12,303 nt of DNA from Candidatus Proteinoplasmatales archaeon SG8-5. GTDB lineage: Archaea > Thermoplasmatota > Thermoplasmata > SG8-5. Position numbers and translations under genes: made by a program. This document shows positions 1-8,406 of the stretch, one piece after another (the first letter of the stretch is position 1; each line of letters starts with the position of its first letter). Below the pieces are notes generated by a model, which made no database searches, was not told the origin of the DNA, and was given only the letters and a program-made list of their open reading frames with translations. The stretch covers positions 6,074 to 18,376 of the forward strand of contig LSSH01000089.1 of assembly GCA_001595885.1 (NCBI GenBank), in the 5' to 3' direction.

Positions 1-342
1 GTATTGACTGCCGCTAATGGCGAGGAGGCCCTCGACCTGTACCAAAAGGTGGCCATCGACATCGCCATATTGGACTGGATGATGCCCCCCACCGGAGGTC
101 TCACACTCTGTCAGGAGATGAGGGAGATCGAGCGGAATAGGGGGACCTTCTGTTACATCATCATGGTCACGGCCAAGGACGAAGCCGAAGATGAGGTCAG
201 GGCTTTCGAGTCAGGCGTTAACGACTTCATCTCCAAACCGTTCGACCACGATGTCTTCACAGCCCGTGTCAGGGCCGGGAGGAAGGTTGTATCCGAACGG
301 ATGGCCCTCGTGTCTGCCGTTGAACAGGCGAAAGTCAAATGA
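1..342 (+). CDS. Receiver-only response regulator (5' end outside window)
   Basis: This is the C-terminal 113 residues of a CheY-like receiver domain; reading is open at base 1, so the start and the N-terminal acidic pair lie outside the window. Visible are the phosphoacceptor Asp within ILDWMMP, the switch Thr in IMVTAK and the conserved Lys in FISKPFD. After the receiver fold only about 20 helical residues remain before a TGA stop, so there is no output domain; the tail resembles the helix that follows receivers of the PleD/GGDEF-associated type. By eye the domain is roughly 40% identical to the receiver of the hemerythrin regulator at 3839-4798, including the shared DWMMP and DFISKP motifs, which suggests duplication. 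It sits 138 bp before the hybrid kinase on the same strand and is probably a partner of that kinase, perhaps as a phosphate shuttle or sink. The family call is firm; the partner assignment is inferred from position. Confidence 0.9.
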   Translation, partial: VLTAANGEEALDLYQKVAIDIAILDWMMPPTGGLTLCQEMREIERNRGTFCYIIMVTAKDEAEDEVRAFESGVNDFISKPFDHDVFTARVRAGRKVVSERMALVSAVEQAKVK

Positions 343-362
343 TCTCACGTTCCATCGTATCC

Positions 363-371
363 TAATTATAT
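363..371 (+). promoter_or_regulatory. Possible TATA box before the hybrid kinase
   Basis: An AT-rich TAATTATAT stretch lies in the 138-bp gap between the response regulator stop and the kinase start. A transcript starting about 25 bp downstream would have a leader of nearly 90 nt. No clear BRE precedes it, and read-through from the upstream regulator gene is equally possible. Confidence 0.3.
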
Positions 372-466
372 CCCGAGAGATCAGATCTACGACACCTTTT
401 TCTATCCAGATATGATACCTCCGAATAATAATTGGGAGCAATCTTACGCCCGGGGACGGGCAAAAC

Positions 467-474
467 AGGAGGAG
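467..474 (+). promoter_or_regulatory. Shine-Dalgarno site fixing the kinase start
   Basis: AGGAGGAG ends 6 nt before the ATG at 481. The earlier in-frame ATG at 412 has no such site and would add 23 polar residues before the first membrane helix, so 481 is preferred. Confidence 0.8.
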
Positions 475-480
475 TTCGTA

Positions 481-3400
481 ATGTCTAGAAAGGTCAGCTT
501 AATGGTGAAATTAGTGACTTTGGTGATTATATTTACGGTCATACCGACCATAGTGATCAGCTACGTGGCCATCAGCCACGAGAAAGACCTCGGGAGTTAC
601 GCCCTGGAAAGCAATCTGGTGCTGGGAGAAAGCGCCACTAACGACAGCGCCCAGGCCTTGCAGACACTGGGGGAACAAATCATTGAACAGAAGGCCAAGG
701 ATGTCGCGAAACAGGTCGAAATCTACCTGGCTGACAGGCCTTCGATGACGGTGAACGACATCCTGAACGATACAACGCTAGGCAACATCTCGGTCCAGGA
801 CGTTGGTCAAACAGGTTACACGGCAATAGTGGACGCTTCAAACTTCATAATTCTTACCCACAGGCATCCCAGTTATGTCGGCATGGACCTGACTGCCTTG
901 GAATATTCCCTTCCATCGTTTTGGGCGGTCATAGAACCATCGGCGGGTGGGAACACAAGTTTGGGCTATTATGACTGGGAGGAGCCGGACGGTTCCATCA
1001 GGCAAAAATATGCGTACATCTCCCCGATAAACGTAACGACAGCCGATGGTAACGGCGGTCTCACACTATGGGCGACGACCTATATCGACGAATTCTCAAG
1101 TCCTGTGATGATAACTATCAGCAACATAGCGAATGCGACCTCGGATACAAACCAACAGATAAATCTCCGAACAACCGAATTGCTAAACCAACTGGTCATG
1201 ATCATTGGGATACTTGTCGTTGTGGTGGTCATCTGCGCGGTGGCCTTTACACGCACAATTACCACGCCTGTATCCAAGTTGAAGGCCGTCACGGAAGACA
1301 TTAACAAGGGTAACCTCGACTTCGAGGTGAGTATAGACTCAAACGACGAGATAGGCGACCTGGCAACCTCCTTCGATGCGATGCGGTTGAGTCTCAAGGA
1401 TTCCTATGAAACCCTGGAACAAAAGGTACGTGATAGGACAGAGCAGATACGCGAGTCCGAAAGGCGTCTGGCAGACATCATTAACTTCCTGCCGGATCCT
1501 ACTTTCGTTATAGATTCGGAAGGCAAGGTGATAGCCTGGAATAAGGCCATGGAGGAATTGACCAGCCTCAAATCAAAGGATATTCTCGGGAAGGGAGATT
1601 ACGAATATGCCTTACCCTTCTACGGCGAGAGGCGCCCTATGATCGTGAACCTGGCGATGGAACCAGACAGGGTTATCGAGCTGAAGTACGAGAAGGTTGA
1701 GCGCCACGGAGACACACTGTTCGCGGAAACCTTCGCCCCAAAACTGCAGGAAGAGGGCCGCTACGTCTGGGCGGCGGCCTCCTCGCTGCATAACTCAAAG
1801 GGAGCAATCGTGGGGTCGATTGAGATTATACGCGACATCACCGACAGGAAGCACGTTGAACAGGCCCTCATGAGCGAGAAGGACGTGGCGGAAGCCTCCA
1901 CCAGAGCCAAATCCGAGTTCCTTGCCAACATGAGTCACGAGATACGTACGCCCATGAACGGCATCATCGGTATGATAGACCTGACCCTGGACACCGAGTT
2001 GAACGACGAACAGCGCGAATACTTGGACCTGGCAAAAAGCTCGGCCCAATCCCTCCTGATATTGATTAACGATATACTGGACTTCTCCAAGATAGAGGCA
2101 AAGAAGCTGGACATCGAGTTCAAGGACTTCGACCTGTACGACATGATGGACCAGACGATGCGGGTCCTGGGAATTGATGCTGATAACAAAGGTGTGGAAC
2201 TTGTCTACGAGATAGACCACAGGATAGATTATACGCTGAAGGGCGACTCCTTCCGGTTAAAGCAGGTGCTAATGAACCTGGTCAAGAACGCGGTCAAGTT
2301 CACCGATGAGGGTCACATATACGTGAAGGTTCGTGAGGCCGAGGGAGTAGACGATAGGAAAAAGCTCCACTTCAGTGTCGAGGACACAGGTATAGGCATA
2401 GCAAAGGAAAAGCTTCAGGTCATATTCGATACTTTTACCCAGGTGGATGGTTCGACCACGCGGAGATTCGGAGGCACAGGTCTGGGGTTGACGATCACGA
2501 AGCGCCTGGTAGAGATGATGAACGGCGAGATATGGGTCGAGAGTGAAGAAGGCAAGGGCAGCGTCTTCCACGTCGTCATCCCTTTCGAGGCGGGTGAACC
2601 AATAGAGTTATATCCGGTGAGCTCGGAGGACCTGAAGGGCCTGTCAGTCCTCATAGCGGACGACAACGCCATGAACCGCCTCATCCTCCGCCGGAACCTC
2701 GAATCCTGGGGCATGGAGGTGACGGAGGCCAGCTGCGGCGCCGAGTGTATCGAGAACATCGATAAGGCCCTGAAATCCATGAGAACATACCAGATACTGT
2801 TGCTTGACTGCATGATGCCCGGGATAGACGGCTTCGAGGTCGCTGAGAGACTCCGCGATAAGGGGATGGAGGACATCATCATAATCATGCTCAGCAGCCT
2901 CGACCAGCAGGGTGACAAGGAGCGGAGCAGGGAACTGGGCATATCCGAGTATCTGGTCAAGCCTGTAAGCCCGTCGGCGCTGATGAACGCGATTATGAAC
3001 GTACTCAGCAGTAAGGGAAGGAAGGCCAGTAAAACAAAGAGGGTCAGAGTGGACAGGGCTCAGACCGCAGTGCAGGTGCCGGAGGATGCCAGGGTGTTGA
3101 TCGCGGAGGACAACGCGGTCAACCGCAAGCTGGCTGTAAGGCTGCTGGAGAAGGTCGGCATCATTCCGGTCACGACGGAGAACGGCCTTCAAGTCATGGA
3201 AGCCCTGGAGAAGGACGGGTTCGACATCATTCTGATGGACATACAGATGCCTGAGATGGACGGCCTCGAGGCGACGGAGAAGATACGAGCAAAGGAGGCC
3301 AAGGATGGGGGTCACATACCGATAATAGCCCTGACAGCCCATGCGATGAAGGGGGACAGGGAGAGGTTCCTGGAGGCAGGTTTGGACGACTATCTGCCCA

Positions 3401-3834
3401 AGCCTCTCGACCCCGATCAGATGTACCGCATCATAGCGAAATATGTGGCGACCGCGGAGGTGGAACCCGAGCAGACAGCATCTGAAAGCCAGTACATCGA
3501 TGTTAAGGACTTGAAGAAACGGCTGGGGGATGACGACGAGCTGATATCGGAGATGTTCGGGATATTCATCGAGGACACCCAAAATCTGCTGATGGCTATC
3601 CAATCCGCGGTCGAGGGCGGGGATGCTGAGGCGCTTCAGCACTCTGCCCATTCTCTTAAGGGAATGGCGGCAAACCTGTCCGCCGTGAAGATCAGGGAAG
3701 CAGCATTCAAGCTGGAGCAGAGGGGCTCGGAAGATGACTTCTCAGACATCGAAACGCTATTAACGGAACTGAAAGAAAGTATAAATAAAACCATTGAGTA
3801 CCTCTTCTCCACATTCGGAATCGATGGGGGATGA
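481..3834 (+). CDS. Membrane hybrid histidine kinase: Cache-HAMP-PAS-HisKA-HATPase-REC-REC-HPt
   Basis: A 1117-residue sensor kinase carrying a whole phosphorelay. A membrane helix (about 11-31) and a second (about 238-256) enclose an extracytoplasmic domain with a Cache-like GYTAIVD segment near 112-118. Then follow HAMP (about 258-307), a short coiled linker, PAS (about 329-458), HisKA with phospho-His486 in the SHEIRTPMN box, and HATPase with N603, the D635 TGIGI box and GGTGLG at 664-669. Receiver 1 has D727/D728, phospho-Asp776 and K827. Receiver 2 has E876/D877, phospho-Asp920, T952 and K974. The C-terminal HPt domain has H1057 in HSLKG. All catalytic residues are present, so relay His486 to Asp to His1057 to an external receiver is expected. 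The Cache domain probably senses a small extracellular ligand; which one cannot be told. The gene ends 4 nt before the hemerythrin response regulator, its likely target. Confidence 0.95.
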   Translation: MSRKVSLMVKLVTLVIIFTVIPTIVISYVAISHEKDLGSYALESNLVLGESATNDSAQALQTLGEQIIEQKAKDVAKQVEIYLADRPSMTVNDILNDTTLGNISVQDVGQTGYTAIVDASNFIILTHRHPSYVGMDLTALEYSLPSFWAVIEPSAGGNTSLGYYDWEEPDGSIRQKYAYISPINVTTADGNGGLTLWATTYIDEFSSPVMITISNIANATSDTNQQINLRTTELLNQLVMIIGILVVVVVICAVAFTRTITTPVSKLKAVTEDINKGNLDFEVSIDSNDEIGDLATSFDAMRLSLKDSYETLEQKVRDRTEQIRESERRLADIINFLPDPTFVIDSEGKVIAWNKAMEELTSLKSKDILGKGDYEYALPFYGERRPMIVNLAMEPDRVIELKYEKVERHGDTLFAETFAPKLQEEGRYVWAAASSLHNSKGAIVGSIEIIRDITDRKHVEQALMSEKDVAEASTRAKSEFLANMSHEIRTPMNGIIGMIDLTLDTELNDEQREYLDLAKSSAQSLLILINDILDFSKIEAKKLDIEFKDFDLYDMMDQTMRVLGIDADNKGVELVYEIDHRIDYTLKGDSFRLKQVLMNLVKNAVKFTDEGHIYVKVREAEGVDDRKKLHFSVEDTGIGIAKEKLQVIFDTFTQVDGSTTRRFGGTGLGLTITKRLVEMMNGEIWVESEEGKGSVFHVVIPFEAGEPIELYPVSSEDLKGLSVLIADDNAMNRLILRRNLESWGMEVTEASCGAECIENIDKALKSMRTYQILLLDCMMPGIDGFEVAERLRDKGMEDIIIIMLSSLDQQGDKERSRELGISEYLVKPVSPSALMNAIMNVLSSKGRKASKTKRVRVDRAQTAVQVPEDARVLIAEDNAVNRKLAVRLLEKVGIIPVTTENGLQVMEALEKDGFDIILMDIQMPEMDGLEATEKIRAKEAKDGGHIPIIALTAHAMKGDRERFLEAGLDDYLPKPLDPDQMYRIIAKYVATAEVEPEQTASESQYIDVKDLKKRLGDDDELISEMFGIFIEDTQNLLMAIQSAVEGGDAEALQHSAHSLKGMAANLSAVKIREAAFKLEQRGSEDDFSDIETLLTELKESINKTIEYLFSTFGIDGG

Positions 3835-3838
3835 TAAT

Positions 3839-4798
3839 ATGAAGGTGATGGTTGCCGAGGACAACAGAGCCTCAAGGGTGCTGATGGAGAAAATGCTGAA
3901 ATTACAGGGCCACGAGGTGCTCACGGCAGAGAACGGAAAGGAAGCCCTTGATCTGTTCGAATACAATGATTTCGACATGGCGTTCATAGACTGGATGATG
4001 CCGAAGATTGACGGCATCACTCTTGCCAAGGAGATGCGGGGAGATCAGCGAGAGAGGGAGATGCCGTACCTCATTATGGTGACATCGAAATCTGGCGAGC
4101 AGGATATGCTGACCGCCCTTGAGGCGGGATTTGACGATTTCATCAGCAAACCTATCGACAGCTCGGTTCTTCTTTCCCGTATAAAAGTGGGCGAGCGTAT
4201 TCGCATGGACCTTCCGCTCGATGCGATCAACATACTGACAGGCGAGCATAACGTGATCTCGCGCATGCTGAGGATATTCGAGGTCCTCGCCGACCGCCTT
4301 GGAAAGCTGGAGATACCGAAGACCGTGCTGGAGTGGTGCGGTTCGACCGCAGTGATGCTGGACACCGAGGTCCACCACAAGAAGGAGGACCATTTCATGA
4401 TGGTCTTCCTCGAGAGGGCGCTGAAGGAGCACGGCGAATCGCCCGATTCCAGGATATTCTCCCGAGCTTCACTGAAGACCATCGAGGAGGAGCACACCGA
4501 GTTACTCATACTCCTTGAGGACATCCGGCTGAAGATCCAGAGGTACCTCGACCAGGAGAAGGGCGCCGCCCAGACCCTGAGGAAGGCCATCAATGACTAC
4601 ACGAAGCTCCTGAGGGAGCACATGGAGAGGGAGGACCGGCTGCTGTTCCCGCTCACCAGGAAATACCTCACCGATGAGGACATGGGCCGACTGATCTCAG
4701 AGTTCGAGAACGTTGAGAAGAAGGTCGGTTTAGATAACCTGGACAAACGCGTCGAGCAGATCAGCAAAGCCGAGAAGATATTCAAGATCACTCCATAA
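3839..4798 (+). CDS. Response regulator with hemerythrin-like (HHE) output domain
   Basis: A 319-residue cytoplasmic protein. The receiver (1-120) has E7/D8, phospho-Asp51 in IDWMMP, T82 and K104. The second half (about 128-295) is a helical HHE hemerythrin-like domain with the expected diiron ligand pattern: H137, H179/H180 with E183 (HHKKED), H219, and H261 with E265 (HMERED followed by LLFP). Known HHE domains bind two irons and handle or sense O2, NO or iron; no DNA-binding domain is present. The ATG at 3839 is preferred because GGGGGATGAT lies just before it and it begins directly with the receiver; an in-frame ATG at 3824 and a TTG at 3794 would overlap the kinase end. The 4-nt spacing behind the kinase marks a shared transcript, so phosphate from the kinase HPt domain probably reaches Asp51. 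The effect of phosphorylation on the iron site is unknown. Confidence 0.93.
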   Translation: MKVMVAEDNRASRVLMEKMLKLQGHEVLTAENGKEALDLFEYNDFDMAFIDWMMPKIDGITLAKEMRGDQREREMPYLIMVTSKSGEQDMLTALEAGFDDFISKPIDSSVLLSRIKVGERIRMDLPLDAINILTGEHNVISRMLRIFEVLADRLGKLEIPKTVLEWCGSTAVMLDTEVHHKKEDHFMMVFLERALKEHGESPDSRIFSRASLKTIEEEHTELLILLEDIRLKIQRYLDQEKGAAQTLRKAINDYTKLLREHMEREDRLLFPLTRKYLTDEDMGRLISEFENVEKKVGLDNLDKRVEQISKAEKIFKITP

Positions 4799-4814
4799 TG
4801 ATGGTTGATTCTGA

Positions 4815-7800
4815 TTATTCCTCGGCCATCTTCTTATATTTCTGATACCGTTCCAGTTGGTTCTTTGCTAAAGCATCATGTAACCTCTTCGCTTCCTCCG
4901 GGAATGATAAGGTCAACGTGTGGTACCGTACTTCGCCCATCAGGAAGTCGTGAATGTCGGCGCTCGGTTCCTTCGAGTCGAGCTGGAAGGGGTTCTTGCC
5001 CTCGTCCTTCAGCCGCGGGTCGTACCTGTATAGGAACCAGTATCCCGCGTCGACGGCCTTCTTCTCCTCCTCCTGGGTCTTGCCCATGCCCCCCGCCTTT
5101 ATCCCGTGGTTGATGCACGGCGCGTAAGCGATGATGATTGAGGGGCCGGGGTAGGATTCAGCCTCCTTCACCGCCTTCAGGAACTGGTTCTTGTTGGCAC
5201 CCATGGCCACCATAGCGACGTAGACGTAGCCGTAGGACATCGCCATCATGCCCAGGTCCTTCTTCACGGTCTTCTTGCCCGATTCCGCGAACTTCGCCAC
5301 CGAGCCGATGGGCGTGGATTTGGACGACTGGCCGCCCGTGTTGGAGTAGACCTCCGTGTCGAGGACCAGGACGTTCACGTCGTGGCCCATCGCGAGAACG
5401 TGATCGAGACCGCCGTAGCCGATGTCGTAGGCCCAGCCGTCGCCGCCGAGTATCCAGTGCGAGGGCTTCGTGAACATGTCCCTCTCGCCGTACATCATTG
5501 CTAGGACCTCGTCCTCCGGCTCCTCCTCCAGGTACTCCTGAATCTTCAGGGAAACCGGTTTGCACTCGTCGCCGACGTGCATGACCTCGAGCCACTTGGT
5601 GAGCAGCTCTTTGAACTCTCCATCCACCCTGTTTTGCTCTATTGCGGTTCTGACGTAGCTCGCGAGCTTGTCCCTCCTGGCCGAGGTTCCCAGCTGCATG
5701 CCGAAGCCGTACTCCGCGTTGTCCTCGAACAGGGAGTTGGCCCATGCGGGCCCGTGCCCCCTCTCGTTCGTGCAGTAAGCCGTCGAGGGCGAATATGCCG
5801 CCCAGATGGACGAGCACCCGGTCGCGTTGGCGATGATCATCCTGTCGCCGTAAAGCTGGGTGATGGCCTTGACGTAAGGCGTCTCGCCGCAGCCGGCGCA
5901 CGCGCCCGAGAACTCCAGCAGGGGTCGGCGGAACTGGGAGCCCTTGACGGTGTACTTGTCAAGACCGCCGTCCCGGAGGGGTATGGCCTCCAGGTAGTCC
6001 CACAGGGGCACGCCTTTCTCCCTCTCATCGTCGATGGGCTTCATCTCCAGGGCCTTCGCGTCCTTCTTGCCCGGGCAGATGTCGGCGCAGTTGCCGCAGC
6101 CCTGGCAGTCCATCACTGAGACCGCTATGCAGAACTCGTGATCCTCCAATCCCTTGCCTGTCGCGGGCAGGCCCTCGTAACCCTCCGGTGCGTTCCCCGC
6201 CTCGTCCTTCTTCAGAAGGATTGGCCTGATCGATGCATGCGGGCAGACGAAGGCGCACTGGTTGCACTGGATGCAGTTCTCGGCTATCCACCTGGGAACG
6301 TGGATGGCGGTGCCGCGCTTCTCGAACCTCGAGGTGCCCGGCGGGAAGAAGCCGCTGGGCCCGAAGTCTGAGGTCTTGAGCTCGTCGCCCTTGAGGTCCA
6401 CTATCGTGTCCACGATGTTCCTTATGAATTCCGGACGGGCCTCCTCAACCTCGGCTTGGATGTCGGGGGCGTCCTTCCATGAATCCGGATATTCTATCTT
6501 CCGTATCTTGTCGAGGGCCATGTCCACGGCCATGTCGTTCATCTTGACTATCTTATCGCCCTTCTTGGCATAGGTTTTCTCTATTGCGTCCTTCAGCAGT
6601 TCCACGGCCTGGTCGACCGGAATGATGTTCGCCAGCTTGAAGAAGACCGCCTGCATGACCATGTTGATACGCTGGCCAAGTCCCACTTCCTCCGCGATGG
6701 CGAAGGCGTCGATGTTGTAGAACTCGAGGTTGTTCCGGGCGATGTCCCTCTTGAGTTTGCCCGGGAACCGCTGCTCCATATCCTCCAGCGTCATGGATGA
6801 GTTCAGAACGAACGTGCCGCCCTCCTTGATTCCATGCAAGACGTCGTACTTCTCGACGTAGGACGTGCTGTGCACGGCAATGTAATCCGCCGTGTCGAGC
6901 AGGTATCTGGCCTTGATGGGCTCGTCACCGAACCTCAGGTGCGAGCGGGTCACGCCCCCCGACTTCTTGGCATCGTACTCGAAGTAGCCCTGGACGTATT
7001 TACCTGTGTTATCGCCGATGATCTTGATGGCCTCCTTATTGGCCCCGACCGTCCCGTCGCCTCCGATGCCCCAGAACTTGCACCTGACCGTTGACTCGGG
7101 CTCAGTGTCTATCTTCTCGGAGAGGTCGAGGCTGGTATGGGTGATGTCGTCGGTTATTCCTACCGTGAAGTGGTTCTTGGGCGTTTCATTCTTCAGGTTG
7201 TCGAACACCGTCTTGGCCATGGTGGCGGTGAACTGCTTGGAGCTCAACCCGTACCTGCCGCCGACGATCGTCCGGGTGTCGCCCTTCTGCTGGAAGATGG
7301 TGCAGACGTCCTCGAACAGCGGCTCGCCGTAGGAGCCGGGCTCCTTGGTCCTGTCCAGGACGGCGATGTTCCTGGCACTCTTGGGTATAGCGTTATACAG
7401 CTCCTCGACCGGCAGCGGTCTGAACAGCCTGACGTTGACCACGCCCACATTCTCCCCTTTCTTGCAGAGGTGCTCCACCACCTCTTGCGTGGTCATGGCG
7501 CCGGCGCCCATTGCGATGATGACCCTGTCGGCATCAGGACTGCCGAAGTAATCCACGAGGTGGTACTGCCTTCCGGTGAGTTGGGCAACGCGGTCCATCT
7601 CCTCCTGGACGATCCGCGGGACCTTTGTGTAAAACTCGTTGCTCCTCTCCCTGATCTGGAAGTACGTGTCGGGTCCGGCGGCGCCCATCCTCACGTGCGG
7701 ATGCTCCGGGTTCAGCGCCCTGGAGCGGAACTTATCCACGCTCTCCCAGTCCACCATCTTGGCCATGTCGTCGTACTCGATGACGTCGATCTTCTGTATC

Positions 7801-8339
7801 TCGTGCGAGCTCCTGAATCCCTCGAAGAAGTGGAGGAAGGGCACGGATGACCTGATTGTCGCCAGGTGGGCCACGAGAGCCAGGTCCATTATCTCCTGTA
7901 TGGAGGACGAGCATATCTCCGCGTATCCGGTGGGTCGCGCCACCATCACGTCGGAGTGGTCTCCGAAGATCGAGAGGACCTCCATGGCCAGCGAACGTGC
8001 AGATACATGAAAAACGGTCGGCATGAGCTCGCCGGATATCTTGAACATGTTGGGGAGCATCAGCAGAAGTCCCTGGGATGCCGTGAATGTCGTTGTGAAA
8101 GCCCCGGTGGCAAGCGAGCCGTGGATGGCGCCTGCCGCCCCGCCCTCTGACTGCATCTCCACCACCTTCAGGACCTGCCCGAATATGTTCTTCCTTCCGT
8201 ACGCCGCCCATTCGTCCGCCACCTCGCCCATCGGGCTAGAGGGGGTGATGGGATAGATCGCCGCGACGTCGCTGAACGCGTAGGCCACGTGGGCCGCTGC
8301 CGTGTTGCCGTCTATCGATTTATAATGCTTTTCAGCCAT
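4815..8339 (-). CDS. nifJ: Pyruvate:ferredoxin (flavodoxin) oxidoreductase, single-chain
   Basis: A complete 1174-residue PFOR, the usual length for the single-chain form. It converts pyruvate and CoA to acetyl-CoA and CO2, reducing ferredoxin, in the cytoplasm. N-terminal YPITPSSPMGE carries T32; E65 and R115 also match known active-site positions. Two ferredoxin-type 4Fe-4S clusters are given by C689/C692/C695/C699 and C745/C748/C751/C755. The cluster nearest the cofactor is given by C814, C817, C842 and C1075. Thiamine diphosphate and Mg bind in the GDGWAYDIGYGG segment (D967) and at N1000 in SNTGG. The start at 8339 is chosen because AGAAGGTG ends 6 nt before it and the predicted promoter at 8399-8406 puts the transcription start inside any longer reading. 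It converges on the hemerythrin regulator with 16 bp between stops. Most archaea use a four-subunit Por enzyme, so a single chain hints at acquisition from bacteria, though codon use looks like that of its neighbours. Confidence 0.97.
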   Translation of the reverse strand: MAEKHYKSIDGNTAAAHVAYAFSDVAAIYPITPSSPMGEVADEWAAYGRKNIFGQVLKVVEMQSEGGAAGAIHGSLATGAFTTTFTASQGLLLMLPNMFKISGELMPTVFHVSARSLAMEVLSIFGDHSDVMVARPTGYAEICSSSIQEIMDLALVAHLATIRSSVPFLHFFEGFRSSHEIQKIDVIEYDDMAKMVDWESVDKFRSRALNPEHPHVRMGAAGPDTYFQIRERSNEFYTKVPRIVQEEMDRVAQLTGRQYHLVDYFGSPDADRVIIAMGAGAMTTQEVVEHLCKKGENVGVVNVRLFRPLPVEELYNAIPKSARNIAVLDRTKEPGSYGEPLFEDVCTIFQQKGDTRTIVGGRYGLSSKQFTATMAKTVFDNLKNETPKNHFTVGITDDITHTSLDLSEKIDTEPESTVRCKFWGIGGDGTVGANKEAIKIIGDNTGKYVQGYFEYDAKKSGGVTRSHLRFGDEPIKARYLLDTADYIAVHSTSYVEKYDVLHGIKEGGTFVLNSSMTLEDMEQRFPGKLKRDIARNNLEFYNIDAFAIAEEVGLGQRINMVMQAVFFKLANIIPVDQAVELLKDAIEKTYAKKGDKIVKMNDMAVDMALDKIRKIEYPDSWKDAPDIQAEVEEARPEFIRNIVDTIVDLKGDELKTSDFGPSGFFPPGTSRFEKRGTAIHVPRWIAENCIQCNQCAFVCPHASIRPILLKKDEAGNAPEGYEGLPATGKGLEDHEFCIAVSVMDCQGCGNCADICPGKKDAKALEMKPIDDEREKGVPLWDYLEAIPLRDGGLDKYTVKGSQFRRPLLEFSGACAGCGETPYVKAITQLYGDRMIIANATGCSSIWAAYSPSTAYCTNERGHGPAWANSLFEDNAEYGFGMQLGTSARRDKLASYVRTAIEQNRVDGEFKELLTKWLEVMHVGDECKPVSLKIQEYLEEEPEDEVLAMMYGERDMFTKPSHWILGGDGWAYDIGYGGLDHVLAMGHDVNVLVLDTEVYSNTGGQSSKSTPIGSVAKFAESGKKTVKKDLGMMAMSYGYVYVAMVAMGANKNQFLKAVKEAESYPGPSIIIAYAPCINHGIKAGGMGKTQEEEKKAVDAGYWFLYRYDPRLKDEGKNPFQLDSKEPSADIHDFLMGEVRYHTLTLSFPEEAKRLHDALAKNQLERYQKYKKMAEE

Positions 8340-8345
8340 TATTCG

Positions 8346-8353
8346 CACCTTCT
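8346..8353 (-). promoter_or_regulatory. Shine-Dalgarno site of the PFOR gene
   Basis: Read on the minus strand, AGAAGGTG lies 6 nt before the ATG whose first base is 8339. It supports this start over the upstream in-frame ATG at 8387. Confidence 0.65.
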
Positions 8354-8355
8354 CG

Positions 8356-8377
8356 CGACCGCCTTCTCCAGCGGTCG
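8356..8377. repeat. Inverted repeat in the PFOR leader or operator
   Basis: CGACCGC (8356-8362) and GCGGTCG (8371-8377) are perfect 7-bp inverted arms around an 8-nt loop. The outer arm coincides with the predicted transcription start of the PFOR gene and the inner arm ends 2 nt before its ribosome site. It could be a repressor operator or an RNA hairpin in the leader; a chance repeat in GC-rich DNA is also possible. Confidence 0.45.
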
Positions 8378-8398
8378 AACCCCCCATCCCAAGCTACA

Positions 8399-8406
8399 CT
8401 ATAAAT
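8399..8406 (-). promoter_or_regulatory. TATA box of the PFOR gene
   Basis: The minus strand reads GATTTATAG here, preceded by purine-rich AAA that could act as a BRE. Transcription would start near 8377 and give a leader of about 38 nt. The rest of the 196-bp gap to the methyltransferase (8340-8535) shows a second weaker AT-rich TATA-like stretch near 8514-8523, and otherwise no gene. Confidence 0.6.

Noticed and set aside
378..388. Short palindrome AGATC-A-GATCT before the kinase
   Set aside because: Five-base arms are expected by chance, and it does not line up with a clear promoter.
412..480. N-terminal extension of the kinase from the ATG at 412
   Set aside because: No ribosome site precedes it, the added residues are polar and unlike a kinase N-terminus, and AGGAGGAG stands correctly before the ATG at 481.
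2644..3651. Long minus-strand frame opposite the kinase receivers
   Set aside because: It lies wholly opposite a well-conserved gene, has no recognisable domain or promoter, and arises from GC-rich third positions.
7137..7850. Long plus-strand frame opposite the PFOR gene
   Set aside because: It is fully antisense to conserved PFOR sequence and shows no domain or ribosome site; a shadow of codon bias.
8340..8398. tRNA-like GGTTCGA stretch on the minus strand
   Set aside because: A T-loop-like string is present, but no matching T-stem, anticodon arm or acceptor stem could be built around it.
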